In this document: in pieces, positions 52,101-63,631 of the stretch
Position numbering within the stretch: the stretch's first letter is position 1
Layout: each line of letters starts with the position of its first letter
DNA from: Gymnorhina tibicen
Taxonomy: Eukaryota > Chordata > Aves > Passeriformes > Artamidae
Direction: 5' to 3'
NCBI GenBank assembly: GCA_013399875.1
Contig: VXAZ01008120.1
Coordinates: 186,001 to 250,000, forward strand
DNA: 64,000 nucleotides
Made by a program: the position numbers and the translations under genes
The notes under the pieces: model-generated
What the model was told of the DNA's origin: nothing
Databases searched by the model: none
What the model saw: the letters and a program-made list of their open reading frames with translations, nothing else

Positions 52101-55100
52101 TCCTGCCTGCAGGAGCCGTGACGTTCCTAGGGGGCATGGGAATTATAATGGGGCAGATTATAATCTGAGGGATTATGATCACAGTTGACGGAAAGGAAAA
52201 TTAAGACATATAAACAGGAAGAAAAGCAACGGGAACCAGAAGATATAGACCAAAGGGTTGGAATGGTATCCTTCCTTGAGAAATTAGTTGGGTCATTGCT
52301 GCATAGGTCTGAGTAGAATGTGTGTTTGAAACCAGTCACAGTTCTCCCCATCCTGAGTCTTGTTTTGAAAAATGGTCATTTTACAGTATGTAAACTCTGA
52401 CAATCCCAAAGTCTCTTCCTCCTTCTCTGTGCCAGAGCAAGATAAGTTTATCCCATGCATTTCCAAAAACGCATAGTATTTGAAGGCACAGTAATACTTG
52501 GGGTCAGAAGCTTTTGAATACAAGCCAGTTAGAGCTTCAATCCATCTCCACCTTATTTTTTATACTCATTGCATTCTCTGAAAGAAGCCTGTCTCAAGCC
52601 TACACATTTTGAAAGGCTGACAGTTCTTTCCTGCATATTTTGCATCTTTCAGCTGTTATGCCTCCATAAGATTATTCTTTGCATCTACTGACAAACCTCA
52701 TAGAATTAAACTCCCCTAGAGATGTCAATATCACTCGGCCAGACCACATCTTCAGAAAACTGCTTGAAATTATTTGCCAGAAAACCAATTTCCTAGTGTT
52801 TTAGAGGAAATCTCCCCACAATTAACAGATTCCTCAGCTACTGTAGTTCTGATTTCTTCCTGTACTTGATACAAATTTTATCTCTTGCCCTAAAAAAAAA
52901 ACCCTCTCAGTTCAACATCCCATCCCTTTAACTTGGCCTGACTGACATGCTGGGATTACCAGTTGGGGCTAAATGTCAGGCTCTCTCAATTTAAGCAGCT
53001 GTAAAGGATAGAGAACTTACACCACAGAACTAGAGATAACTTGAAGGTTAAATTTTAAAAGCAGGTATTTGCTTTACCTTCCTGCCTTCACCTGATCTCT
53101 ATCATATATCTCAGAGTCTAGTCTCACAACTTACATTGATGAATTTCACTTTCTGAAGAAACACAGCACAGAAAAAAACCTTAAGACTTGGGTCTTCATC
53201 GCATGAAAGAAAGCCACGCTTGCAAGACTTCCTCACTTCAAGCCACCCATTTTCTATCATTTATTAATAACTAACAGCCACAAAAACAGCCAAAGAGTGC
53301 AGTGTTCCCCTCAGGTGTCCAAGGTGTGTTGCTTACTCCTGCTTTTGTATTAATTTCCCATTCTAATCAGCAATTAAAAAGCAGGCCAATTAGCTTACTA
53401 TTTTTTCTTTCTTTCCAGCTGTGCCAGAGATGAGTTGGCAAAAGTCCCAGGCTGAGAGGAATAGAATCTATCAAAAGAGATTGTCTGCATCTGAAGTGCT
53501 AATTTGTTCCTTTACTTTTTGCTAGCTGCCAACAACCCATAAGCCACAAATATGAGCTTTATGAATAAACACTTATACTCCAGGCTCAGAAGCTTGTGAC
53601 TTCTATTTCAACGTGAACACAGACTTATTTCACATTGGTATGCACATATTTTGCAGTTCTGCCCAGCAACCAGGAGTATGTAGGAACAAGTGCTCCTCTG
53701 CACACAGTTTATTTTGATCAGTATGGATCGCGCCCAACCCACAAATCAGCACAGAAGAGGATTTTTGTCTCTGATCTTAGCGGCATTAGGAATTATGATA
53801 CTTTCTTACACACCCAAAAACTTAACTAGATAAATAGAAATGCGATCAACAAGCGCCCAAAGCCAAAAGTCCACAGATCAGTGCAAAGCTGTTGACAGGC
53901 CTTAAACAGGAATTTTTTGCTCTCAGTCATTCATACAGAGTATGTTAATTCTCCTTGCAATTATAGGCATATTATTGTGCCACATTATACTTTTGTATTC
54001 AAATAAGATTAAAAGTGTGTCAAGGTACTTACTTTTTACCTGAATTAATAATGTATAGATCTAATTTGAAAACATGGGTGCTTTTGTTCAGCATATTTAG
54101 GAGAGTAGCCAAAAGAATGTTATTAAAGGTTAGCATGGGAAATTTCAGAGAATGTCTGTAGGAGAAATACTGACTTGTACTTAAGATATTTTGTGTTTTA
54201 ACCTCCTCACCCTAATTTCAGAACTCATATTTTCAATTTTTTTGTTCTGCTTTCTTTGTCATTCACAGCCTCACCCCAGTAAGGAGAAAAGGTGGGACAG
54301 GTTCTATTTTCCACAGCTTTCTCCATGTAGGAAACAACATAACCCTCAAAATATGAAGAGTGACTTATCACTCTTCTGCTCTTTCCTGTGAGCAGCAAGG
54401 AGTGACAAGAGGGAGAGAAATTCTGGCATCCCATAAAAAATATTCTAAAAATAGAGAACCAAAACACTTTGACTTCACAGTTGTTTCAGTCTAACTTGTA
54501 AAATCCAAAGTGATTATCAGAACATTTTCATCAGAATATTTCTCATATGTTAATATATTTTCCATATATCTACTCATTTTTTATTAGCCAGCAGGAGTTC
54601 TGGCTGTGGACTGTACTTGGAATCTTGGCTATCAGAGGAAGCCCTCCCAAATACAACACGACACCTGGCTTTCAGGGAGCCTCTGTGCAGGATAATCCTC
54701 CAGCATCCCAGTCCACGTTAACTCTCCCTTTCCAGAGGAGCCCTGCTGGTGTGAACTAGCAAATTTGCTTGGTCAGTTAGCTGACTATTTGTGGGTGTTT
54801 TGTTTTGGACCTCCATGCTCCTATCAGTCGTGGTACCACTCCCTGTGCTAGGCTGGCTGTGTAGTCCAAGATAACCAGTGGTGGCTACTTCGTTCACCCC
54901 AAGATAAAGAACACCTGCTTGGACACCTATTGTCCACAAAACATCAACCCCCCTCACCCTCCCAATCGTCCCGACCCCTTATGAGTCTGTTTTCTTGGGA
55001 GCCGGGAGTAAAAGGCAGTAAAGGGCAGTATTGCATCCCTTTTTCCCCAAGTCTTTGCCCTCATGCCATGAGTCAGCAGGGGTAGCATTAGCTTCATCAC

Positions 55101-58100
55101 AAAAGCAGGTGTTTGCCAAAAAGAAAGTGAAAAACAATTCCTCAGCAACCCCTTTGAGCACCCCAGGCTGCACAAGACCTAGAGATGAACAAGTTTGAGT
55201 GGAGAGCTGAGGGCCTGCAGAGGCATTGCAGAGGCAATGCCATGGCTTTGCTCTCAGCGAGATAGGTGACTCTGGTCAGGGCTGGGTTTACTCCCCTTTG
55301 CCCATCACTTCGCCTTGTTCCTCGGGGACGAAGCCACAGCCCACAGTCATCCTGTAAAGCCAGGCAGGGTATGTGGAGGAGGCCCAGTCTGGGTGCAGGT
55401 CAAGGGAATTCTCTAAGAAACAAAAAGAAGTAAAAATCTAAGGAACGTTGTACTCAGCACAACCTTTTATTCCTATATATCACAGTATTAGTTATCTTAC
55501 CAAGGACAGGTTGAGGCTAAAAATATGTTAAAAAAAAAAAAAAAGCAAAAACCAAACAAAGAAAAAACCCCCAAACCAGCCAACCCTTGTTGACAGGAGC
55601 AATCTGCAAGTCATGAATTTGAAAAGAAAACTCTTCCTCATTAAACTATAGATAACAGAGCTCCACCACCTCCTTGCATAAGAGCTGAGAGAGGTATTTT
55701 ATGGGTTCTTCAGGACCTGGGTACAGCTACAGGAAACTGCCCTGAATGGAGTGGCATTTCCCTGTTTAAAATGGTCCTGAACTGCAACTCATCCTGCTTT
55801 TTTACTGTCTTCATCTCCCAGAATTAAAGGTTTGATTTCTCTGTGTCCACAAGCTGCAGGTTGCTGGCATCATGTTGCACCAGGCTTTGTAAAGGCCTAT
55901 GATACACATTCAGTGAAAAGATTTCAGGCTTTTTAAGTGTCAGCTGGTCTGTGATTTTATCTATTAAGCTATTGTGTTCAAAGAACCCTGCAGCCAGGCA
56001 TGGACCGTAAGAATAGGCGTGTAACAGATACAGGTTTGTCCTGTTTTCCGACTTCTTGCTACCCTACCCTCTATAAATTAATGACACTACTGAAATTCCG
56101 AGGGCAGCAGGTGAACAATAATCTCCAACCTGCTGGGAGTTGATAGAAATATTGCTGGGTGCCTAGCAGACACCATGCAATGTGCTGCCCTCAGCTCCAT
56201 GAAGAGCTCCATGAAGACCTCCCTCTTTGGCTCTTTAACGCATCAGTCACCAGTCAGGCACCTCTTCCTCCCACTGTCCCTCTGTCGTGTGGCTAGAGGA
56301 AAATGTAGAGTTGGCTTTCCTTACTAAAACCCCAACAGCATCCACGCTTCGCTCCTGTGCCCATGCATCTCTCCACTTTCCTAGCTCATGCCTCAGAAAT
56401 TTCACTCAGTTGTCTAAAAGCCAAGGTTCAGTCTCTTCCTCCTCAGGCTGAGGTCAGCCCAATTTCTTCAGATGGCTGCATCTCTATCACGGTTACCACC
56501 AAGTCACATTTTGCTGCCCATTAAGGCAGGTAGTTAGCTATTTTCCAGCATGTTGCCAAGGGAACTGCCGGAGCTGAAGGACTGCAAATACTTCTAGCCT
56601 GAAAAACGGTGAGCACTGCTACCAGAAATATTGTGAAAATTCATAAACAGCTACTCAGATATTTTAATAGCTCTGGCATGAGATTCAGATACCAGTCATA
56701 AATGTCCATTTTATCACAGTACTGATTTATTCTAACACTTCCCATCTCTGCGCATCTTCTTTAAAAGCAGTCCACTGATAAAACACAGCCCTTAAAATAA
56801 ACTTCAGTTTATTTTTCAACAGCTGTCCAAAATCCACACTGAAAAACGGTTTGCTATGCTGTATCTAATTGAAGACCAGATGCCATTGAACTGAAGTCAT
56901 CAATACCCCATACAAGTTCAGGCATCTGCTTGCCTGAAACAACTCGCTTTTTTGGCTCTTTACCTTCCAGCTCTTTGGGTCAGGACCAGTCTCAGCTGTG
57001 AGGTGCATTACAAGTATAGGTAGTTGTAAAAAGAAATCTTGATTGCCATTCTTCTCATGTCAGAGAGGATAAATTGTAAATTTTTTATTGCAAAATATTA
57101 AAATAAATTACATTTGACAAAGACTTAGCAAATATTTACATACAGTGTGATTCCAGTGACAATCAGCAACAAAGAACAGACAGACAGGCATATTATGGAG
57201 TGATAAGAGTCAGAACGGTACAAATGTCAAAAGCCATACGAAAGACAAGCTAATTTTTAAAAGTTAAATCCATCACAAATGGAATGAATCCCACGAGGCA
57301 CAAAAATTACAAGTCTACAACAAAGTTCTTTTGTTTAGTCAACAGACTTGTATATTGCTTTTTGCTCTCCTCGTCTGTCTCTACACACTCTCCCAGATCA
57401 ACTGGAGGAAAAATAAAATCTTAGCATATACAGCTGTGTCACCATGGATCTGTTATCAGTCTGGTTTTAATTTTGCGTGCTTTGTGATATCCATTGCCAG
57501 CAACAGATTCACGAATCATTAGTTCAGAAAAATTTAACACTCCGATTTTGTATTTCCTCAGTGACTTCGTACCAGTGTATCAGATGTGCCAAACTGCCTG
57601 ATGTGAGACAGGTATCCGAAAATGATGCCCTTCTGGTAAAAATAGGCTTCAAAAGCACAATACAAACCCAAGAAGCATCACAACAATGTCATGAAAAATG
57701 GGGTCACATAGTCTTATAGCACTTAAAAGGCCTTTTGTAGGAACAGATTCCACGGTCACATTTCAGGACTTTTTTTCAATTCTTGGGGAAAAAAAAAAAC
57801 CAAACAAAACTGAAAGTACTGGCTCATCTTGGCAAAATTAGTAATTGAACCCATCCTTCACATGATGTGACTGGAAATAAAATTGACTTGTAGGCAATAG
57901 CTAGAAAGAAGAGTTTCCACTGCTATTCCATCCCTTCCTTATACATGCTTTTAAGCCTTTTTTCCTTCTTTGTTTAAAAATCCCCCTTTCCTCTCTTTCC
58001 AGGAAGAGATCTGTCTCACTTATAAAACCAATTCCACAGCTTTAAGAAAACTGTTGACATTATTAGTTAGCCAAATGAAATCTTAATTGGCATCCGAAGA

Positions 58101-59956
58101 AAATGTTTCCAGATTGACCAAATAATTGAAATAACTATAAGACATAACCAGGTAGCACTGGGGAATTCACTCAGAGGCACTTTTGGAGCTGAATAGAACA
58201 AAATCCAGCCTGGACACCCCTCTAAGTCACTACATGTAAATCTGAAGGCAGAAAGACATTAGTTTAGATCCCCCAGGCAGCTTCTTTTCTCAAGGTGTGG
58301 AAGACAGGCAGGCAAAAAGCTGTCTTGTTTAGCACTTCGGCACTTCTGAGATGGCACCATAATTTTAAAAACCCTGGGAATAGTTTAGCCTTTTGGAGAG
58401 AGCCACTATGAAAGCTATGCACCAACTAAACCCCTCCAAAACTCTGAAACATGTAGGGCTTAATGAGACCAATTCCGTTGGCCCCTGTGTAAAGAGGAAT
58501 TTTTTCCCAGTGTTAAGATTACATTAAGGCACATGGTGGGATATCTTGAGAATGGTTTTGTGAGGTGTGATCATGTTTCCCCGAAAAACTGGGAATATTG
58601 TACTTTGTTTTAATAAATTTAAACTATTACTTTAAATCCCATGATACTTATTATGCAGACTTATAGTCTATGCTGACTACACTGGGAAAGGCCAGAGAGC
58701 CACATCTAGCTTGATAATATGAAACAGATCCCATCTATTCTCAGCTCTGGCGTACAAGTGCACTTTGCTACGCAGAACAGAGTCTGGGTTCCAGTGTGCA
58801 ACATCCCCTCCCAATCAAAGCAGCCCAGCCAAGTGTCTGGGTTGTATTATTTCAATATTAAAGAGAATTTTTTCTTTTCTTTTTTTTTTTTTTTTAAATG
58901 AAGATTGGACTATGCTTTTCCATCTCACACACTTGCTGAAAGTCTTTTCTTTCCTCGTTGTCCTGTAGCTAACTGTTACTAAAACTTTGATCTTTTCCTC
59001 AATAATGGAAGACAAGTTGGAGGACAACAAAAGCTATATGGAGTGCTTTTTAATTTTCTTTTAAGTTAGTGTGGACCATTTAAACAAAAAATATTAAAAA
59101 AAAAAAGAGAAGGCTAAACTGACTACATGAGCATCCTGTGCATCATGCACATAATCCTACCTAACATTTCTTACAGTTATAAAGTACAGCTGTCAACCAC
59201 AAACCTTCAGATACAAAACCTTAAAGGGCTTGGAGTAATTTTAAAACAGTGCGGATTAAGGTATCTTACTAGAAGTAAGTAAGAATCTTCTTGATATGGC
59301 CTCTCCCGCTTTCCTGTCTGATACAAGTCAAATTCATCCAACCACCCCTGCTCCAAGCAGTGTAAATATAAAAAATTTGATTATAAATGAGAATCTCTCT
59401 TCAACAATACTATCATAAATTGCAGATTAAATACCAAATCAAATCATGTTGACTCCACAGTTGTTTAGTATAACACAGGTGGACATGAGTTGGCCACCAT
59501 TTCGCCATTGTGTTCACATCCTATTTGAAAAAATGTCATCTATGTGGAAAATTCTAGGAAAGAAATAGACTAGTAAAGACAGTCCCTTGTTTCACAGTCA
59601 ATAACTTCAAAACTTCCCATCTAAAGGCTATCCAAGCAGAGTGCCAGTTTCCAATATATCCTCCTTCTGTGGAACAGGCCAGCAACTGAAGCTGCAGCCA
59701 ATATTTGTAGTTATCAGAAATAGCTAGGAATTTAAGATTAGCATTGCAAGGTTCCATAAGCTCTTCTTACAGAGCTAGTGAGTCTGCCAGCATTACACTG
59801 AAAACAAGACTAAGACACTGAAAATTTTCAACTGTTCACTGAACTTCAGAAACTTTCGGACATACCAGAATGACTTAAATACTCTAAAACCAAACAGATC
59901 AGCAGAACCTGACATGTTAAGGTTTAAAGATCTTGGCTATTTTCTGTTCCCAGTAT
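49165..59956. other. Non-coding interval between LTR copies B and A
   Basis: About 10.8 kb with low-complexity A-runs and no recognisable gene. Near 49604-49700 a short frame reads SLLREVVETAPVDLAK, faintly like a LINE ORF2 tail but too weak to call. Confidence 0.6.
55529..55573. repeat. A-rich low-complexity stretch
   Basis: A run of 15 A's, then an AAACC-type A/C-rich segment. No gene body lies to its left that would mark a processed retrocopy. Confidence 0.75.
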
Positions 59957-59961
59957 ATTGG
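59957..59961. repeat. Target-site duplication ATTGG, left of LTR copy A
   Basis: Perfect match to 60485-60489, directly abutting the LTR's TG terminus. Confidence 0.85.
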
Positions 59962-60484
59962 TGTCCTGGGTTACAATGTATTCTATTACCATGAGCTGTT
60001 GAGACCAGGTATAGCAATGTTCCTTGCCTCCTCCCTCTGGACTATCTCCTGTTAATGGGCCCATCAGTGCCTTGCCCCATGACTCACCATCCCATTGTGA
60101 GATGCTCCGCCCAGGGGGGAAGGAACCAAGCATTCCCACCAGGATAAAAATCTGGGGCCTGGAACAGCAGACTCAGACTTACCTACTGGGATCGCAGAGG
60201 ACAAGATCTACACCACTGGATTTTCCAAGGAAGACCAGACCCTCCTACAACACTGCTGGACCTTCAGAGGAAGACCAGACCCTTCAACAGAACCATCACT
60301 CCAGGAGGACTGCAGTCACCATCTAACTGGACTGTTACCAAGCCCCTGACCATCAGGGGGTCAGGTTTGTGCTCTGACTTTGTCAGTGGGTTGTTCTTTT
60401 TTGTACTATTGCATTCATTTTATTTTTCCTATTAAATTGTATTTCTGACTTGGACTCTCACTAGTTTGTTTTCAAACTAGTACA
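59962..60484 (+). mobile_element. Solo LTR of an endogenous retrovirus (ERVL-like), copy A
   Basis: A 523-bp element that begins TGTCCTGGGTTAC and ends ACTAGTACA, so it has the TG...CA termini of an LTR. It is flanked by identical 5-bp direct repeats ATTGG at 59957-59961 and 60485-60489. A TATA-like GGATAAAAATC lies near 60141-60151 and an ATTAAA polyadenylation signal near 60431. No internal retroviral sequence, primer-binding site or polypurine tract adjoins it, so it is a recombined solo LTR. A second copy of the same family lies inverted at 48632-49159. The 5-bp duplication and TGTCCTGG start fit avian ERVL-type LTRs; this class assignment is from general knowledge. Confidence 0.9.
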
Positions 60485-60489
60485 ATTGG
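60485..60489. repeat. Target-site duplication ATTGG, right of LTR copy A
   Basis: Perfect match to 59957-59961, directly abutting the LTR's CA terminus. Confidence 0.85.
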
Positions 60490-61339
60490 ATAAAATTGAA
60501 GTCAGTACCTTTTGCCAGCATATAAACAAGAGCCTCATTTGAAAGAGTTGTCAGGGTTAATGCATAGATATGGAAAAAGAAAGTAAAATAAAACCATGGT
60601 AAAATTTCTTTGTAGCCAAAACAATTTGGGCATACATGTTATGAACAGACATGATTCCTTCTAGTGAGTAGCCCGTCTCAAAGTCAAAAGATAATACTTT
60701 TCGAAGCTTGGAGCCAAAGTTCCTTCTAAAAAAAAGTGCCTTATGGCCTGAAGTCACTTGATCACATCTCAGTTTGCCCAAGGTTTGATACTGCCCAACC
60801 TTCTTTCAAGTGGGATAGAATAACCATTGTATATGCACATAGGTCAAACTCTAAAAACAAAAAAAAATATACAAACTGTAATCAACTGTTTCAAAAATCA
60901 TCTCCCATTCAAGTCATGTCTGAAGTACCAAGGCAGGGAGGAACATCAAACAACAATACTGACTAACACACTGCCCAGATCAGCAGCAGTGCTACAGGTC
61001 CCTTCTGACAAGCATTAGGGCATTTGGAGAGTATCTGCGCTTCCCAAGGTGATTTTTTCCTAAGAAGAACAGTGTCAATAAAACTTCACCTGTACACAGA
61101 TACAGATATAAGGTTCATTCAAGTATTTCCTTTAGGAAATGGACAGTGGAAGGACACTTTCAACATTAAAAAAGTTCATTGCATCCTGCTTGTGCTCATA
61201 CATGCTTTGATCAATAAGTCTTCCAGTCACTTTACTCTTTTAGCAGTTCTGGGGCTGATGTGCAGCTTAGCAGCCCAACTGCCGAGCTTCATCCCAGATG
61301 ATTCTTCCTTGTTAGAGGGCTCCTTCTCGATCCATTCCT
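60490..61339. other. Proximal 3' flank or distal 3' UTR of KCNK5
   Basis: AT-rich sequence between LTR copy A and the first candidate polyadenylation signal. It could be transcribed if KCNK5 uses a more distal 3' end. The 123-codon plus-strand frame at 61024-61395 looks like chance. Confidence 0.45.
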
Positions 61340-61361
61340 TTGGAACTCCTAATTTTAGTAT

Positions 61362-61367
61362 TTTATT
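61362..61367 (-). terminator. Candidate polyadenylation signal AATAAA for KCNK5
   Basis: Perfect hexamer on the minus strand, the first one met after the stop codon, about 625 bases downstream. The downstream GU-rich element is weak, so it may be a secondary site or unused. Confidence 0.3.
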
Positions 61368-61509
61368 TATGAAATTAGAATTCACTATGATTTGACAAGC
61401 ACTGACATATTCTACAGAGATGTTTCAGGAGCTTCCTTCTCAGTCTACCAGCACACCTCAGCTCAGATCTGTGTGTCCTGGCACTCTGTCTAAAGTTTCT
61501 CATTAAGTA

Positions 61510-61640
61510 CAGCGTGCTAGCGCCGTTTTTTGGCGGTAACAACTTAACAATGGGCAACCCCCTTGATTTCATTTGTGATAAAAGCAGGATTCAAACCCAG
61601 GTTTTCAGAGGTGAAAGGCTAATGGAGTAACCAAACATAC
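61510..61640 (-). repeat. Possible ancient SINE relic (tRNA-like B box) in the KCNK5 3' UTR
   Basis: On the minus strand, GGGTTTGAATCC (61587-61598) resembles a pol III B box (GGTTCRANNCC with one change), preceded by ACCTCTGAAAACCTG as in tRNA-derived SINE heads. To its left is a CpG-containing hairpin-like segment (CGCC / GGCG arms around an A-run, about 61521-61537) that stands out from the CpG-poor surroundings. I cannot assign a SINE family, and no clear A box is visible. It could instead be a conserved UTR element. Confidence 0.3.
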
Positions 61641-61992
61641 TTGATGGCCAAAACAGTCTTGCAACAGTATAGTTACACTCCCAAACTATTTCCTCAATGA
61701 AATGCATGAACTCAGAGCAGATCCAGTGTATTAACTAGTCTTTTCTATTTTGTTCATAAAATCCAAAGAAGGAGTGGGACTCCAAATTCAACTGTTATTT
61801 TACAAGTCTTTCAGAAAAGCAAAGCTGATGGGCTCAGAAGCCATGTTAGGATGGGAAAAGGAGACTAGAGTTTCTTCGTTTGGGACTTGCTTTTGTTTTC
61901 AAAGAGACAGGAGAAGCTGCAAACATACTTTTCTCCTTGCTCTATGTTCAATATGCACTGACCACTTTCAGAAAACCATTGTCCAGCATGCT

Positions 61993-62807
61993 TCACGTGG
62001 CAGCCTTCACATTGCTTACTGTATTATATTCATTCATCAATTGTTCATAAGGCACAGAAAGTTCTAGCTCATTATTGGTAAAGGTAGATTCATCAGAGGA
62101 TGGAAATTTGACCAGTTTTTTTGCAGTTTCAGATTCCTCTGCAAGATTATCATCCATGGAGGATTTTGACGTTTCCTCATCATCTGAAATATCTTCCTCT
62201 TCATCATCTTCTTCATTTACAAATGTTATATTGGCATTCTCAAATATTAAGGGTCGATAGTCTCTGGAATCCCACACTTCACCTTCTTCTTCACTAATCC
62301 TGTCCAGCTGGTTTACAAACATGGTTCCTTCTAGAGGGCTGTCTCCAATACGTTTATCATGGAGGGGTCTCAGTACATGACCATTCTGAATGTCCAGGGA
62401 AGCCTCGTCATACTCAAATGACTCTGTCTTTGTGTAAGTCACCTGAACGTCTATACTGGCATTCATTTGTTTGGCATTTTCCACCATAATCATTTTGTCA
62501 TTGCTTGTCTTCAGGGCCTTCTTCCCAATTTGCTTTATAAGGTCATTGTAGGTCTCTTCCTTCTTTGAAAGAAAGCTGAAAATGTTGACATCCTTTGAGG
62601 TACCCATTTGAAGGGGTTTTTTAGACCGAGGATGGTTGTCAAATGACTCTTTTCTTTTTTTCCTCCGTTTCTTGATTGCTTTGTGGACTTCCACAAACAT
62701 ACTGACCTTCCAGTTAACAAAGAGTGAGAGCCAAGCTAGTCCCAAATAGATCCATAACTCCACAAAGTATCTGTAAAGCGCATGATAGTTTGCATCTGGA
62801 TTTACAC
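61993..62807 (-). CDS. KCNK5: KCNK5 (TASK-2), last coding exon: TM4 and cytoplasmic C-terminal domain
   Basis: This final exon encodes 270 residues and a TGA stop at 61993-61995. It opens after a TTTCTTGTAG acceptor (AG at 62808-62809), and its first two bases complete the Gly codon split with the upstream exon. Residues about 17-38 are TM4 (ELWIYLGLAWLSLFVNW). A polybasic stretch (KAIKKRRKKRK, about 42-52) follows at the membrane-cytoplasm border, where lysines are reported to mediate G-beta-gamma and pH regulation in mammalian TASK-2. KDVNIFSFLSKKEETYNDLI is a strongly recognisable KCNK5 block. Further blocks are FVNQLDRISEE, RPLIFENANITFVN, SDDEETSKSS and the terminal ELSVPYEQLMNEYN. The middle of the tail is divergent and carries a run of acidic residues (62173-62214). 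A reading that begins at 62763 would start at an internal GTG (Val) and is not a true start, because the frame continues upstream to the splice site. Confidence 0.96.
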
Positions 62808-63631
62808 CTACAAGAAATTAAAAACAGAAACATTACTGAAAGAAGACTCACAGCTGATAAACCTTTGAAGTTATGACCCTGAGAATTACTCTCTTCCTCA
62901 CTGAAAGAGCCTCGTTATTTGAACATTGGTCTGAGAGGTAGCAAGTGGGGATCTGAAAGAAAAAGTTGATCCCGCACCTTCCACTTCTTGGTCGCACGTA
63001 TTCTGACCTCTGGACTAACGAAATAAAAATGCAGCATATTTATTCTCTCCTTATAAAAGTGAACATTTTCCTGTTTGGAAACTACAAGTCTTCTTCCTGT
63101 CAGTGAGGTTGGTATATACAGGCACCTTCCTTGAGAAAGAGATTCAGAGTTCCACTTACAAGGACCACCTCTAAAGCCCTGAACAAAGCAGTGGATTTTA
63201 GAGAAAGAAGAGGCTTAGGAGGGAGAGAGGAATATGTTCAGCATTCCCCACTGACTAGTTCTAGGCAGGTGTAGAGAGCACTGCCCAATGCCTACACATC
63301 CTGCTTAGTATACTGGATCCCATTCACAGGTGCACAACTATCATGGTGGGTAGGGCAGCTCCTCGCCTGAAATAGAGACCTGGGGCACCAGAAGGACTTA
63401 TGAACTCTAGAATTTGGCTGCGAAATTAACCCAATAAAGGCCTTTAGGTGTCTACACCAACAGTGAAGAGACAGATCTAGTCCACTGGATCAGTACGAGC
63501 CTTAATGGAATGTTCTATTTTGCAAAATGTGCTGGAAAAGCTTAGAAAACATATTTTCAAATTACAGTTTGGAAGTAGAATTGCCACACTATGCATGTAA
63601 TGGAAGTAATACAAAAAATACAATTACTGAC
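62808..63631 (-). other. KCNK5: KCNK5 intron between the last two coding exons
   Basis: This is an 824-bp intron with a GT donor (GTCAGTAA, at the high-coordinate end) and an AG acceptor preceded by a T-rich stretch (low-coordinate end). I saw no repeat, RNA gene or alternative coding exon inside it. It interrupts codon phase 1, with one base on the upstream side. Confidence 0.9.

Larger units (their letters stand above)
61340..61992 (-). other. KCNK5: Probable KCNK5 3' UTR (end uncertain)
   Basis: Sequence immediately downstream of the TGA stop. The first AATAAA on the minus strand after the stop is at 61362-61367 (TTTATT on the plus strand), giving a minimum 3' UTR of roughly 0.65 kb. No convincing GU-rich element follows it, and as far as I recall the mammalian KCNK5 3' UTR is longer, so transcription may continue further left. 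A CpG-bearing block with a tRNA-like B box (about 61510-61640) lies inside. The start coordinate is an estimate. Confidence 0.4.

Noticed and set aside
55529..55573. A-run considered as the poly(A) tail of a processed retrocopy
   Set aside because: The sequence on either side shows no cDNA-like coding homology and no target-site duplication was evident.
61024..61395. 123-codon plus-strand frame near the KCNK5 3' end
   Set aside because: It lies antisense to the probable 3' UTR, with no motif and no sign of a coding gene.
1..61992. Search for the neighbours SAYSD1 and GLP1R, which flank the KCNK5 3' side in mammals as I recall
   Set aside because: No SAYSVD-domain frame and no class B GPCR transmembrane exon was recognisable. 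They presumably lie further left or elsewhere.
62075..62260. Plus-strand serine-rich open frame
   Set aside because: Antisense shadow of the acidic part of the KCNK5 last exon.
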